From Purshia tridentata (Eukaryota; Streptophyta; Magnoliopsida; Rosales; Rosaceae): a stretch of DNA of 64,000 nucleotides. Below are positions 48,001-63,308 of the stretch, one piece after another (the first letter of the stretch is position 1; each line of letters starts with the position of its first letter). The stretch spans positions 1-64,000 of the forward strand of contig QANT01006358.1 of NCBI GenBank assembly GCA_003254885.1, read 5' to 3'. The notes beneath the pieces were generated by a model, which searched no databases, was not told the origin of the DNA, and worked only from the letters and a program-made list of their open reading frames with translations. The position numbers and the translations under genes are program-made.

Positions 48001-50190
48001 ATGCCTTGCACAAGTTTTCACTAGGGGCAGAAAATCGTCCATCCAAAATACCAAATCCAACATCACTTAGAAAACCATACCAACAATCTTTACAAAACAA
48101 AGCATCCCCTAATAGCAAGCTAGGTGACTATCCTTCAAACGCACAAACATAGAAACTCGTGATTCAGACAAGGGATAGAGAATATGCAATAGGTCAATGA
48201 AAATTTCCAATCAAATCAAAGAGGATAATTACACTCAAAAGCCTGAGCTGAAACTCCCATAAGGTAATAAGTTACATTGTTAAGAAATCTAATCCCATAT
48301 AAACTATTAAGTTTTGAGGTGTAACAATAAAAGTCTCGAGTTACCAAACACAAAACGCAAACATGTAGGTTCAGTTAATTAGAGTATCCACTTAACGAGA
48401 CATTGTAGATGATCAGGACTATATCTAGATTTCCCGGCCACACCCAATCCCCCTTCCACCACCACCACAACAAAAACAAGAACAAGAAAACAAAAAAAAA
48501 AGCTCCTATTGGATACATTTCATTATCAAAGCAAAATATCCTTAGCCTCCAATGTAGATAAAAATAAAGAATATTTACATAATAATTATATAGGGTGACA
48601 TCTTTACTCTTAGACTTACAATATGTCATATCACATAAGCAGCCTTGATCAATACAATAACCAAGAAAACATTATTTGCACAAATGGTGTCTAATGGTTT
48701 GTTAGAACTGTTAACTATTTCTTTTCCCTTCAAATTGCATTGTTTCTGATCCTTTGAAAGTGAAAAATAGTTGTATCATTGAGTTTAGATGTGGTCAACA
48801 ACCTACATTATCCAAAATGTATCATAAATGAATTAAAAATAACATTATAATTAATTCAAAACTAATAGTTTTTATCTTCAAACTTTGAGTACGATTCATT
48901 ATTGTATTATAAGTATCATGAAAAAGAAAACAACAGCAAAACTTATTGGTATTCAAAATAAATATGGCTTATGGCTTTCATGTAGGGGTGTCCATCCTAC
49001 TTCCTTGCTATATGATCTTCACCATCTATAAATAACAAGTTATAAAACTACATCAATATTCCTTGTTTGGTTCATACATGAAGGTGGAAAAGAAAAAGAA
49101 AATGGAAGAAAAATAACTCAGTATTTTCCCCCCGGGCCCACCAAAGTTTCCACTTCAAAAGGTGTGATTTGCAGATAAATTTGGTTCATATAAATAAAAA
49201 AGTTACCAAAATTATATTCTACCCTCACCTTCTCTAGAGCATAAGAAAAGAAAACAACTTTCTTTTACTTTCTTTTATTTTCCCAAAAGCTTGTCACTCA
49301 AATAGGTGCAAGACATTCCACCCCTCCTCCATAAAGGCAATAGTCAAACTGGATTATAACAGACCCACAACAAAAACAGAAGCAGACCCCCGAAGGCTTA
49401 CTACTATCACCCAAAAACAAAAGGGTGAGGACACTGATGAGGCATGCAAACAATGCAACCAGAAAACGTGTACAAATTTTAGCAATTGCAACAAAACCCT
49501 AAAAACTACAACGGATTCACAATATACACAAAGAGGCCAAGCATAAAAAAACAATGCAAATAAAAAACCTACAGAAAATTGAAGCAATTTGCTACAGAAC
49601 CCTCCGAGAAACCGAAAATTTCACAACCAAACACCAGTAGGGTATTTCCAGAAACACCCATCCAGAACAAGCAAGTGTGAATCTTTCCAAGACAATGCAA
49701 CCAAATGTTTGAAACCCATGTAGAAATTGAAGAAATTTGCATGAAAACTCTCTACGAAACAACAAATTTCAGAACCAAACACACAGAAACTAAAAGGGTA
49801 TTTGGAAAAGGACCCACCAAGAGCAAACAGCTGAGATTTCTTGGTAGACCCAGAATAAGAAGGCGAGGCAGAGCCGTGGTGGTCCTTTTTCTCCTTCGAG
49901 GAAGAGGAGTGAGACGACGTCGTTGCGGCCTTCTTGGCCGCCAAGGCCTGTTCCGGCGTGCCGTACTTTCTGGGCCTCCCTCGCTTCCTTTTCGCAGGCT
50001 CAAGTGGTGACGTCACCGCTGAGGAGGGCACCGAGTGAGAGTACACCATGGGGGTCCCATCAGTAGAGTGGGTATTCGGCAAGAGCCCATTGGTCGGTGA
50101 CGCAGCGGTTGTGGCTGTGACAGTGGTGGCGTTGGCGGTGGTGTTGGGGTGGTGGTAGTAGGAGCTCAGTTGATTTTCATTGGGTTCCAT
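45036..50190 (-). CDS. AT-hook motif nuclear-localized protein, clade B (type III AHL)
   Basis: Six exons join in phase: 50190-49818, 47439-47387, 47136-47005, 45944-45792, 45485-45194 and 45100-45036, giving 355 residues. The multi-exon layout and the AT-hook KRKRGRPRKYG (67-77) are clade-B marks; only one hook is present, so type III rather than type II. The PPC/DUF296 domain runs from about 130 to 250, with FTPHVLTVAAGE, GSISNASLRQPA, core GRFEIISLSG (187-196) and GGVGGPLKAAGPVQVIVGTF. The N-terminus is Thr/Ser/Asn-rich and the tail is Gly/Ser-rich, ending GDYDQIPD. It should bind AT-rich nuclear DNA as AHL oligomers. Intron 1 is 2.4 kb, by far the longest, and could hold enhancer elements. 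A 15-bp tandem repeat lies in the intron between exons 3 and 4. Confidence 0.94.
46449..46503. repeat. 15-bp tandem repeat in AHL intron
   Basis: The unit GCAGCTTTTACTGTA is repeated three full times, followed by a partial fourth copy, inside the intron between coding exons 3 and 4 of the clade-B AHL gene. Confidence 0.88.
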
Positions 50191-51127
50191 TTTGAGTTTT
50201 AGAGAGAGAAAGGGTGTGTCTGTGTCGAATGCGAAAAATAATTATTTTAATTTTATTTATTTAATTCTTTTTCTTTTGATTTTTGCTTGGTTTTCATGGT
50301 AATGTGCTTTTATTTTAGTGGTGTGATCTTGTCCGTTGGATTGGATTGGATTGGTCTTAGATTTGATTTGACTTTTTGACTCTAGTGAGTCCACAGTGCA
50401 CATTGTTTTATTAAGTTTTCTTGTTATCTTCCTATAATCTGACTATCTGTATATATAAAGGGAATTCAAACTTAACTATTTGTATAAAATTTTAATCTTC
50501 AAAAATTTATTTCTGATAAAAAAAAATCTTTAAATTATTATATTAAAATCAAATTCCAACAAAATGTTAAAATACTGAAATAAAAAATCGACTAAGTGAA
50601 AATTTATGAGTTTAAATTTTAAAATTAATTTCTGATCTCAAGCAACAACATGAGAAAAACACATGTGGGGCTAATTATGTAGTAATTATTTTGTTTGGTG
50701 GGTCAATACTCAATTGTTAGTTATTAATCTGGCACCTTACCAACAACCCCAAAGACACATACCTGCTACGTTAATCACTGATAATTATTTAGTAATTATT
50801 TTGTTTTTTTATTATACATGATCAACCAATACAATTTATTAGATTGTGTAGAAATACTGAGTGGGTCATGAAGTGAAGTGGCAGTTCTTTCAGTTGAAAA
50901 AGGAGGAAACCGTTTAATTTCAAATAAGAATCAAAGAACGATCATTTTTACTCTTCCTCCCTGGTTTGAGAGTTGAGATCCTTCTGTCTTGCAGTTTGTG
51001 AACATAAACCACATAGAATGGCATGGGTTTTCATCAAAGTTTCTAAATTTGTCCATTTAATTAGAGGAATAATTGATTAAGAAGTTCATATGTTTATGAT
51101 GGTAATTCAAATTTGGTCAACTTGATC
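50191..51127. other. Divergent spacer between clade-B AHL and L18a-like gene
   Basis: About 0.9 kb shared by two head-to-head genes. The stretch 50191-50230 is a purine/pyrimidine-rich AHL leader. The L18a-like gene probably has a non-coding leader exon around 50.95-51.0 kb. No other gene is visible. Confidence 0.45.
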
Positions 51128-51919
51128 ATGCATGACAACAACACAGGGATGACAGAAGCACCATCACCAAACAAGAAGAGCAACACAGGGATGACAGAAG
51201 CATCATCGCTAAACAAGAAAAGCATCACTGGGGTCACATTGAAGGAGAATGGTCAGTATTTTAGCATGTGTGTGTTTTTCTTTGACTTGGGCCATGCAGG
51301 TTCACTAATTTTGCTAAGATTGTCGGCCTTCCTATATCGGTTACTTTACTTCTTATTACAGGTGGAGATCACGATAACAAAGAAATGGTCCAACTCCAAG
51401 TTGATGGAAGAGACCTCACTTTGCTAGGTCCTGAAGAAGCCAGATTCTCTGGTGGTTTATATGATAAGCCTCTTTCATGCTTTGGTTGTGGCGTTGGATG
51501 GTTATCGTGAGTTCTAATCCATTATGTCTACTTTTCCTTTGAATTAAGGAACAATACAGATGTGATATTTTTGGGTTTGAATGGTTTGCATAGGTTTCTC
51601 TTGGGATTTGCTTTTCCACCACTCTGGTACTACGCTACAGTGCTTTATTTTGGGAATTATCTTAAAGACCCTAGAGAGCGACCTGGCCTTGCCGCATCTG
51701 CAACTGCAGTAAGAATGATACTAAAATTCCTACTGTCTTCTCTTGTTTAGTAATGGCCACCAAAACCCCTGTTGTGAATGTACCTTTTGCATTCATTTTG
51801 TATGCCAAAACATGCTTTTTCCTCTTTTGGATGACCATCCTTTTATTTTTACTCTTGCTGTGCAGGCTTTAATTTGCTCTGTCATTGTCTTGGTTTCCCT
51901 GCTCGTTGTTTTCTGTTAG
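51128..51919 (+). CDS. 60S ribosomal protein L18a-like small membrane protein
   Basis: Four exons join in phase: 51128-51251, 51362-51506, 51594-51708 and 51866-51919, giving 145 residues. Despite the family name these plant proteins are not L18a itself: they share a Cys/Gly-rich segment followed by two membrane helices. Here CFGCGVGWLSFLLGFAFPPLW (81-101) forms the first hydrophobic part, the loop contains YLKDPRERPGLAAS (112-125), and ALICSVIVLVSLLVVFC (129-145) is a C-terminal helix that ends the protein. The N-terminus carries two and a half copies of a 14-residue repeat (TGMTEA...NKKS). The cellular role of the family is not established. The ATG at 51128 is the first in frame; upstream coding exons cannot be excluded. 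Confidence 0.8.
51139..51245 (+). repeat. 42-bp in-frame tandem repeat in L18a-like gene
   Basis: Two complete 42-bp units (51139-51180 and 51181-51222) are followed by a diverged partial third. They encode a 14-residue unit of the form NTGMTEA-x-S-x-NKKS. A multiple-of-three length keeps the frame open. Confidence 0.85.
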
Positions 51920-52509
51920 CAGCTGGTAACAGTTTCTTCGAAACATGAAGAAAATGTAGGTCACAAAATTTTCAGTTATGAATGAAATTGAAGATATTTG
52001 TAGTCATAGATGTGATTGACATATGGATTTGATTATATGACCGTCTAATTGTTTCAATTGGATTTGTCAAGGTGGTTTCTTTTGGGCCTTTTGGCTGATC
52101 TCAAGTTTGACTTAATGGAGTTTTTGTTTTACTTTCTTTTTAAACTTTGATAACTTTTGGAACATAGAGCAAGAAACAGACTTGGTAAGAATTGAAGCAA
52201 ATACATCCTCACAAGTATCACATATCACAATATCTTCCCGAACAGCTACAGTTAAGGAAAGAAGGATGTTTGAGTACCTTAAAATTAGTAGATTTCCGAC
52301 TACAATTAGTTAAAATAACTACTCCCTCTTCTCACAAAAAGCATACAAAGATTAAAGAGGTCACACAGACACATATGAACGCACACGCACATACAATGTG
52401 AAGTCTTGGTGTGTACTACAGATACACTAGATCCTCTTTTGATTGATATATTTACCAGAAGTAAGGGATTCGCTTAGCTTAGCAATTTACCAAACCCTCC
52501 AACACACTT
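51920..52509. other. Convergent spacer between L18a-like and MYCBP genes
   Basis: It should contain both 3' untranslated regions. No additional gene or element is seen. Confidence 0.5.
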
Positions 52510-54319
52510 CTAGAATTTTTCCTTTGGCGCCTCCTCATCGGTGGTCTCTTTGATAGAAACCGGTGCTGCATTAAGTAACTGTGAGCTTCGAACTCTGTCC
52601 AACTGCAACACAGTGCATAATTTCGCGATTTATATAACAAAATAGGAGTAATGGGCATATACAGTTCAAATTAAGATAAAAAGCAAATGCAATCATAGTC
52701 ATCTAGCCAAATTAATCATGCTCAAAACATCAACGAGATGGGCCAATAAACAGATAATAGATTAGAATCTATTAGTTCACATAGAACAGCCCTCAGAAAA
52801 CCTTTCAAGTTTGCTCGCTCACACACACACACAAAAAACGAGAAACATTAACTAGATGGGGTAATAAACATATAATAGATTAAAATATATTAGTTCACAC
52901 GAGAATTGGCTTGAGATAACATTTCAAGCTTGTACACACAGACGCACAAATGAAAATCAAAAGCATATGCAATCATAGTCACATCTAGCCAATTAACGAT
53001 GCTCATTCATCTAACCGTGTAATTGTAATGCATACTTATGTGATCATATTTATTAATTGCCTTTACGTGTTAATTCTTAGTTTCATAAATCTTCTATATT
53101 CATCTGCATCTGAAAAACTTCAATAACATAGTTTACCAGCCTATGAGCAATATGTTGTTCAAAACTTCAGGCATCAATCCAAAATGAAACCTCTTTGCCA
53201 CTTCTTATATTAAGCTCAAAGTACGGAAGGATTACAAAATCCAGAAAGCACCTCTATGCAGGTTTCTTGATATGCTGCCGAAAGTGTGTTATACTTTGTC
53301 TGCAACTCTGACATGTCAGCCTGTAGCTTCTCATATTCAGACAAAGACGGACCCCCTAACTTTTGTTGAACAAACCTGTCAAAAAAAAAACTTCAAAAAG
53401 TCAAAATGTATCTGAACATGTGTTAATGCACACCACCATACACACAGAAATAATTATCTCACAAGATCCCTCAATATTTTGTGTGATACACGGAAATACT
53501 GAACTCCAAGGTAAATACAGAAATATTTTGTATGAACTGTCTCAAAAATTGCTGATGTAAAGAATATCAGGTCATTATGCTAACCTATTAAGCTCTTTAG
53601 TGTTAATTATCTTTCTAGCCATATTTTCTATTAACATCACCAAAAGCTACTAACAGCCATCCTGATATCTTGTCTTTAATAAAGTCAAAAGCCAGAAATG
53701 ATATGGATCAGAATGATAAATAGTAATAACATATAAGTTCTTGGCTAGTTTTTCAATAAATTTAGATCAGTTGATTTCATTGAAAGATGGCATTATACGA
53801 TGTTACTATTAACTGAGGGGCAAATAATCTAAACTCCATTATTGGTCCTAATGGAGCATTTGGATCACAAAGCTAAAGAAAGGAACTCACTCAAGCGCAG
53901 AGGAAGGCTTGTCATTCTGCTCATATAACGCAACCAGAACTGTCCCAGAGCAAAAACAGAAAGAAAGAGAGTAAACGAAAATGTACATAAAGTAATCAAT
54001 AAAAAAACCCAACCCAAAAGGAAAATAAAAGTTTAAAAGACTTGAGCTTCACATCCAAAAAGGGAAAGCTCGAAACTTGATGGAAAATGAAAACGGGAGG
54101 ATCAAACCTTTGGTGAGGGCATCAAGAACTCCACTGGATTCTAAGTACTTCCTAAATGCTTCTTTCTTTGCCTCTTTTTCCTGAACATATTGTATTCATC
54201 AGATAGTGAGTATAATTACAGGATTTGCTACACTAGAGTGAATGAACCTTTCCCATGAAAGACCCAATAAAGAAAAATAAAAAAAAGTAGAGGAATCACA
54301 CCTCCTTGTACTGCATCAT
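52510..54319 (-). CDS. MYCBP: c-Myc-binding protein (MYCBP/AMY-1) homologue
   Basis: Five exons join in phase: 54319-54302, 54180-54108, 53939-53891, 53375-53252 and 52602-52510, giving 118 residues. Exon 1 codes for only six residues (MMQYKE). The signature KEAFRKYLESSGVLDALTKVLVALYEQNDKPSSALEFVQQ (about 11-50) is diagnostic of the AMY-1/MYCBP family; I show it here only as the blocks FRKYLESSGVLDALTKVL and LYEQNDKPSSALEFV. After it comes a predicted coiled coil (YEKLQADMSELQTKYNTL) and a polar tail ending PKEKF. In animals the protein binds c-Myc and AKAP scaffolds; plants lack c-Myc, so the plant role is open. Two methionine codons open the frame; I used the first. Confidence 0.92.
52687..53003. 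repeat. Diverged tandem duplication in MYCBP intron
   Basis: Sequence around 52738-52830 (AATAAACAGATAATAGATTA, TAGTTCACA, TTTCAAG, CACACACA) recurs about 119 bp further on at 52857-52950. A flanking block (GCAATCATAGTCA...CTAGCCAA) occurs at about 52689 and again at about 52970. Copies differ at many positions, so this is an old duplication within the last intron. Confidence 0.6.
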
Positions 54320-54874
54320 GATCTTGTTCTTCTTCTTCTTCCTTTTCTTTCTTGGGGAAATTTTTCTTTCTCTGAATTTGGTCCCGCTGTAAATACAATT
54401 AGAAGCTATTGTATGGACTTGGGTCTACCTGCTTACAGTCCAGAGAGGATGAGTGGGTCAAACATCTCTTTCACACTGTTTGACCATATGGGCCTTCATC
54501 TCATATGATATTTCAATAACCAAAATGGTTTATCAAAAATAAATAAATAAATATTTTCAATGTGTATTTTATAATTTTATTTAACTTTTTTGTTTGTTGT
54601 TATGAAATGGATATTTGGGTGTATGTATGAATGCATACCCAAGTTTTCAATGTTTAGGGAGGCAAGAGTTAATAAAATATTTTTACAAAAAGAAAATACT
54701 AAATTTCAATATATTATACATTATGAAATAAAATGTTATTTATACACACTTAACTAACTACATTTGTTAATCACCTTATATGACATTTAATGTATTCATA
54801 CTATATCAATTAATAAAAAGAGTTGATATAAATTTTAACTTTATACGACAATTTTATTAATTAATATGATATGA

Positions 54875-55908
54875 TTACATAAAGGGAAATTTTAGCCATA
54901 CCTAACATATATTTTAAACTTGAATGGACCATTTTATCCCTTAATAAAATTACCAATAAGGACAAATTATAATTTTTAAAAAATTAAATTTTCTTTCTAT
55001 ACCCAACTCCTTTATCAACCCTAACCTAACCATCCTCACTCATCCTCTCTCACATTTACACCCTCTCTCACACTCACATTAACATAAAATTAAACTCTAA
55101 CATCAAAACAAGGGTTTTTAGGTAGATGAATGGTGAAATCGTACCCTATGAGCCTCCAAATAATGTATGCGTGCATTTTGTGTAATTTTTCTGCATTTTT
55201 CCATGTTTTAGACATTTTAGAAATTTTTGGTTCGGGATGTGTTCGACGAACCAGAACCGAACACGACTACAATGTTCGGTTGAAGCTGGCCAAACAAATG
55301 AGAAATGTTCGGTTGAAGCCGGCCGAACAAATGACAAATGTTCGGTTAGAGCCGGCCGAACAAATGACAAATGTTTGGTTGGAGCCGGCCGAACAAATGA
55401 CAAATGTTCGGTTGATGCCAACTGAAGATTTGCGATGAACTCGGCAGACCAGAGCCGAATGACCTCTGACAACATAAATGAATCCAACCCAAAAATCCAC
55501 AAAAAGCTCAAACTAATGGATAAAATTCATAAAAAAACAACAAACTCATCATAAAATAAGTTTAATTTGCCCAAAATAAAAATTAAAAACTTAAGGACTG
55601 AGATTGAGTGTTCTATTTAGTGGTGGTGAGGGGAATATGGTAGCTATTAGGTATGGTGTTGGGTATGGGTGTAGTGTAAATGCTTGGGTTGGGAGAAAAA
55701 TTTATTATTGTTGGATATGTGTGTAAAATTGTAGATAATGAGAGAAAATTAAAATAATGGGTTGGATATCTATTAATAAGAGTAATGTGGTAATTGAAGT
55801 TGGATAAAATAAGAAAAAACTAATTTGAAAAAGTGGATGTTGGGTAAATTAAGAAATTGAGTAACAAAAGAAGATTGTTAAGTATAAATAGAAATTCCCT
55901 TACGTAAA
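54875..55908. mobile_element. Candidate non-autonomous Mutator-like (MULE/MITE) element with 9-bp target duplication
   Basis: The body 54884-55899 (1,016 bp) starts GGGAAATTTTAGCC and ends AAATTCCC. The two ends are inverted repeats matching at 17 of 23 positions. They are flanked by TTACATAAA (54875-54883) and TTACGTAAA (55900-55908), a 9-bp direct repeat with one mismatch. A 9-bp target duplication and ends beginning GGG fit Mutator-like elements. No transposase is encoded; the inside is AT-rich apart from the minisatellite at 55271-55420. Age is suggested by diverged ends. Confidence 0.55.
55271..55420. repeat. 33-bp minisatellite, 4.5 copies
   Basis: Units begin at 55271, 55304, 55337 and 55370, with a partial unit at 55403-55420. 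The consensus begins AATGTTCGGTTGAAGCCGG and continues CCGAACAAATGACA. Each unit contains TGTTCGG and CCGAACA as facing arms around a GCCGG centre, so every unit can fold into a small hairpin. GC content is far above that of the flanks. Because the period is a multiple of three, both strands show repetitive open frames; these are not genes. Confidence 0.92.
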
Positions 55909-56387
55909 CTATTATATAAAATGAGCAACAAACACGATCAATTAAATATGTAGAGATAACATTACTAAAGAACAATGTCAATAGAGCCTCTTTTTATTCG
56001 TAAGGCACTAGGTTCCAACCCCCAGTCCTCCACATTTTGAAAGATATTTTGCTGAATTTCAAAGGCCCATGAAAGACAGGTGGAAGCACGGAGGTCCACG
56101 TGTGGCCTACGTATAAAACTCTTCATCCATGACGCATATATAAGTAACGACTTGAATTGAGGGACGGGTTGAATGAAAACAGGTTTTGAGCTGTTTAATT
56201 TTGGGAGGAAAGAGATCAATGGTTCCCCCAATTTTTTGCACAAAGGCTGGCGAACTGTTCAATACAATTTGTAAATAGCCGTAGTTTAAATCATCACAAG
56301 TAATATAATTACCAGCACCATTAGTACAACTATGAACGACCTCATTTCTCTCTCTCTCTCTCTCTCTCTCTAAAATGCACCAAAAGT

Positions 56388-60685
<4,298 letters not shown>

Positions 60686-62093
60686 GGAATTGGATAAATT
60701 GCACATCTTGCAGCGCATGTTGAATTCTTATGACGTTTGGGTGGGCAAAAATGACTGAGCAAGCAAAGCTTGCGTTGAGCTTATATGGAATTAGAGACCC
60801 AAATCTGTTAACAGCTCAACGGACCTTTCCATCTTGTTAATTCGCTAGTTGCTGAGAAGGACGACTATGAATCTGAAGACTGAATGCTATGGTTTATTTC
60901 TAAGAACGTCTTCTTCTTCTGTATTTTTTTATTTTTTATTTTTTAACTGATATTGGAAAAAAATGGAAGTTCATGGAGAAAATGCGTGCGGGTATATGCA
61001 CAGCTCTTTTTCTCTCACTACAAGTTTCTTTCTAGCCGATCCAGACGATCTTATTATCTCCAAATATTAAAAAAGCCCAATGAACTTGCTTCAGCCCAAT
61101 CCAAAACTCGAAGTTTAGGATCTAAACCAGTCCGACCCGACCCGTTTTACATCCATGACGCTTGCCTCAACCCCACCTAGCTTCCTCGTACAAGTCCGTC
61201 ACTTCCCAAACCTCAATACGCTGAAGCCCTAGCTGAACTCACCGTTCACCTTCTTCTAAGCTACACATTCTCTCAGGTTCTCCTTCTATTATGCTTCAAT
61301 CTTCTGTTTGTTTTTTTTTTTTTTTGGTTATAAATGATGCATGGTGCAAAAATGGCTGATGGGCAAATGCTATTTCCCTCTGCCCTTTTCATTTGACTGG
61401 TTAGAAAGGAAAATAAAGGAAATTACTTTCTGGGTCTTCTGTTCTCTGTTGTTTTAGTATCACAATATAAAAGTATTTAGGTCAAATGACGAATTTGGTT
61501 CTTGTAGTTTGCTAGGGTTTTCATTCTCTTCCCTGTAGTTTCAGTGTGGGAAATAATACCATTGTCGCTTACCGATTATTTGCATAAAATGTAATGTCAA
61601 AAACAGTCTTTGTGATATTTTGTTTACGGATTATGACCAAAAATGTTTAAAATATTGCTAATGGATATTTTAATATAAAGTTTAAATATTGCTAATGGGT
61701 ATTGTTTGATCATCATTGAAGATGTTTTTCTAAGTCAATTTCTTTGAAATGAATGGTGATCTGTGGAGATCGTCTCAAGATCATTCCAGTTCATATGGCT
61801 GGAAGTACATTTGCACATGGATTTGTTTCTGATCAATATAAACCTTTTTAGTGCCTCTTTGGTTAGACAACATTAGAAGGAGTTCTACCTTCTGATCTAC
61901 AGTAGATCCACTTCCAATCCATGGTCTGATTCATGATATGCATCACTAAGTTTTGCTGATATATAATACATTTTAACTTATCGGTATTAATTGGGCATGG
62001 TTTGTGTTTTTAAAACATGGACAATTGGTGACTGTTTTAGATTTGTGGCTATTATGTCGAGGGTGCTTTAAGCAATTATTTGCCCTCAGCAGG
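60686..62093. other. Divergent region between GPI8 and F-box genes, with F-box leader
   Basis: Head-to-head promoters. On the plus strand a donor-like CTCAG|GTTCTC at about 61276-61277 and an acceptor CCTCAGCAG ending at 62091 frame a probable leader intron of about 0.8 kb for the F-box gene, as its start codon lies directly after the acceptor. No other gene is visible. Confidence 0.5.
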
Positions 62094-63308
62094 ATGTTAT
62101 GTGTCTTGATGAAGAATGCAAAGATGTCCGAAGATGTTCATGCTGCATTGACCTGTGATGACATCCTACATGAAATCCTTCTTCGACTGCCAGAGAAATC
62201 TGTTTTCAGTTTCATGCTCGTATCAAAGAGGTGGCTTCGTGTGATATCTAGCTCTTCTTTTTGGTATGATTACCATACTCGATGGAGAGTAAATCGTCAT
62301 CTTTTGGGATTCTTTGTGTGCAACCATCTATACCTTGGTAGGCCAAAAGATGGCATCCGTCGGCCCCAATCAGAGCCTGCAATTCAGTTTTTATCAACTT
62401 GTGGAGAAGGCGATAATTTGTTTACTGGGATCCTCAAGCAGCTTGGTTTTTTCGTTGACTCTTCCAATGGCCTTCTTCTTTGTGGCCGCCATCCAATGGA
62501 ATATTCTGTGTGGAATCCATTCACCAAACAGCTAGACCACCTTCCTCAACCTCAACGATTCTATAAAAGTTTGTGTATGGCATTCATCACTGAGTATTGC
62601 TTTGATGATATCAACTACAAAGTTATACGCGCAAAATGTGTATGCAAACTTGATGGAGTTTATACCGTCTCCATTGAGACTTTCTCTTCATTGACTGGTA
62701 CATGGAAACATTTTACGCTCACTTGCTCTTCAACATTTGCCTTGTGTCCTTGGACAGTGGCTACTGTGATTAATGGCGTCATATACTGGTCTGCAACACA
62801 AAGAAATATAGCCATTTATGACCCACGCCTTGGAGATAGGCGAATAAAATTGCTTAAATTACCAGATGGTAAGATTTCTCATGATTACGAGGAGTCTGTT
62901 CTTGGGGAGTCTTCAGATGGGCTTTTGCAGTATGGCCAGAGCAGCAGGTCAGGCATGGAGATATGGATTCTTGAGAAGGGAAGAGATATTTTCTCATCGA
63001 TTGACACAAGTAATGTTCAATCAGAAAACAGGTGGAATTTAAGATACAGATTAAGTTTCAAAGCAATGTGGAAGCAAAATCCAAGCTATGGCAAGAATTC
63101 TAAAGAAGCTCAAATATTGTCATTCCTTCCTCAGAATTCTGAATATGTCTTCATTAGATCCGGACGCAACATATTTCTCTTTCACCATGAAAATCAAAAG
63201 CTGAAGATGATTAATTATCTTGGTGCTAACTCATCTATTCAATGGGATTTCAGTGAAGTAGTGCCTTACTTTAGACCTTCTTGGCCGCGTTCTTCTTTAT
63301 GCCTCTAA
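62094..63308 (+). CDS. F-box protein with F-box-associated/kelch-like C-terminal region
   Basis: A single coding exon, 404 residues from the ATG at 62094. The F-box (about 18-58) reads LTCDDILHEILLRLPEKSV, then SFMLVSKRWLRVISS and FWYDYH; it should bind SKP1 in an SCF ubiquitin ligase. The rest resembles plant F-box-associated domains, with the typical DSSNGLLLCGRHP and YSVWNPFTKQLDHLP blocks, then repeated beta-type segments (GVIYWSA, IAIYDPRLG, MEIWILEKG). The substrate is unknown. The start is set just after a probable 5'-leader intron acceptor at 62091; a second methionine (62124) with a more typical F-box N-terminus, MSEDVHAALT, is an alternative. Confidence 0.9.
   Translation: MLCVLMKNAKMSEDVHAALTCDDILHEILLRLPEKSVFSFMLVSKRWLRVISSSSFWYDYHTRWRVNRHLLGFFVCNHLYLGRPKDGIRRPQSEPAIQFLSTCGEGDNLFTGILKQLGFFVDSSNGLLLCGRHPMEYSVWNPFTKQLDHLPQPQRFYKSLCMAFITEYCFDDINYKVIRAKCVCKLDGVYTVSIETFSSLTGTWKHFTLTCSSTFALCPWTVATVINGVIYWSATQRNIAIYDPRLGDRRIKLLKLPDGKISHDYEESVLGESSDGLLQYGQSSRSGMEIWILEKGRDIFSSIDTSNVQSENRWNLRYRLSFKAMWKQNPSYGKNSKEAQILSFLPQNSEYVFIRSGRNIFLFHHENQKLKMINYLGANSSIQWDFSEVVPYFRPSWPRSSLCL

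Larger units (their letters stand above)
54320..56387. other. Intergenic region holding a candidate transposon
   Basis: The MYCBP promoter lies at the left end. The candidate Mutator-like element 54884-55899 occupies the centre. A (TC)n tract of about 24 bp lies at 56347-56371, immediately downstream of the GPI8 stop codon. No gene is visible. Confidence 0.5.

Noticed and set aside
55146-55511. Repetitive open frames on both strands over 55.1-55.5 kb
   Set aside because: They are translations of the 33-bp minisatellite; a period divisible by three keeps all frames open by chance.
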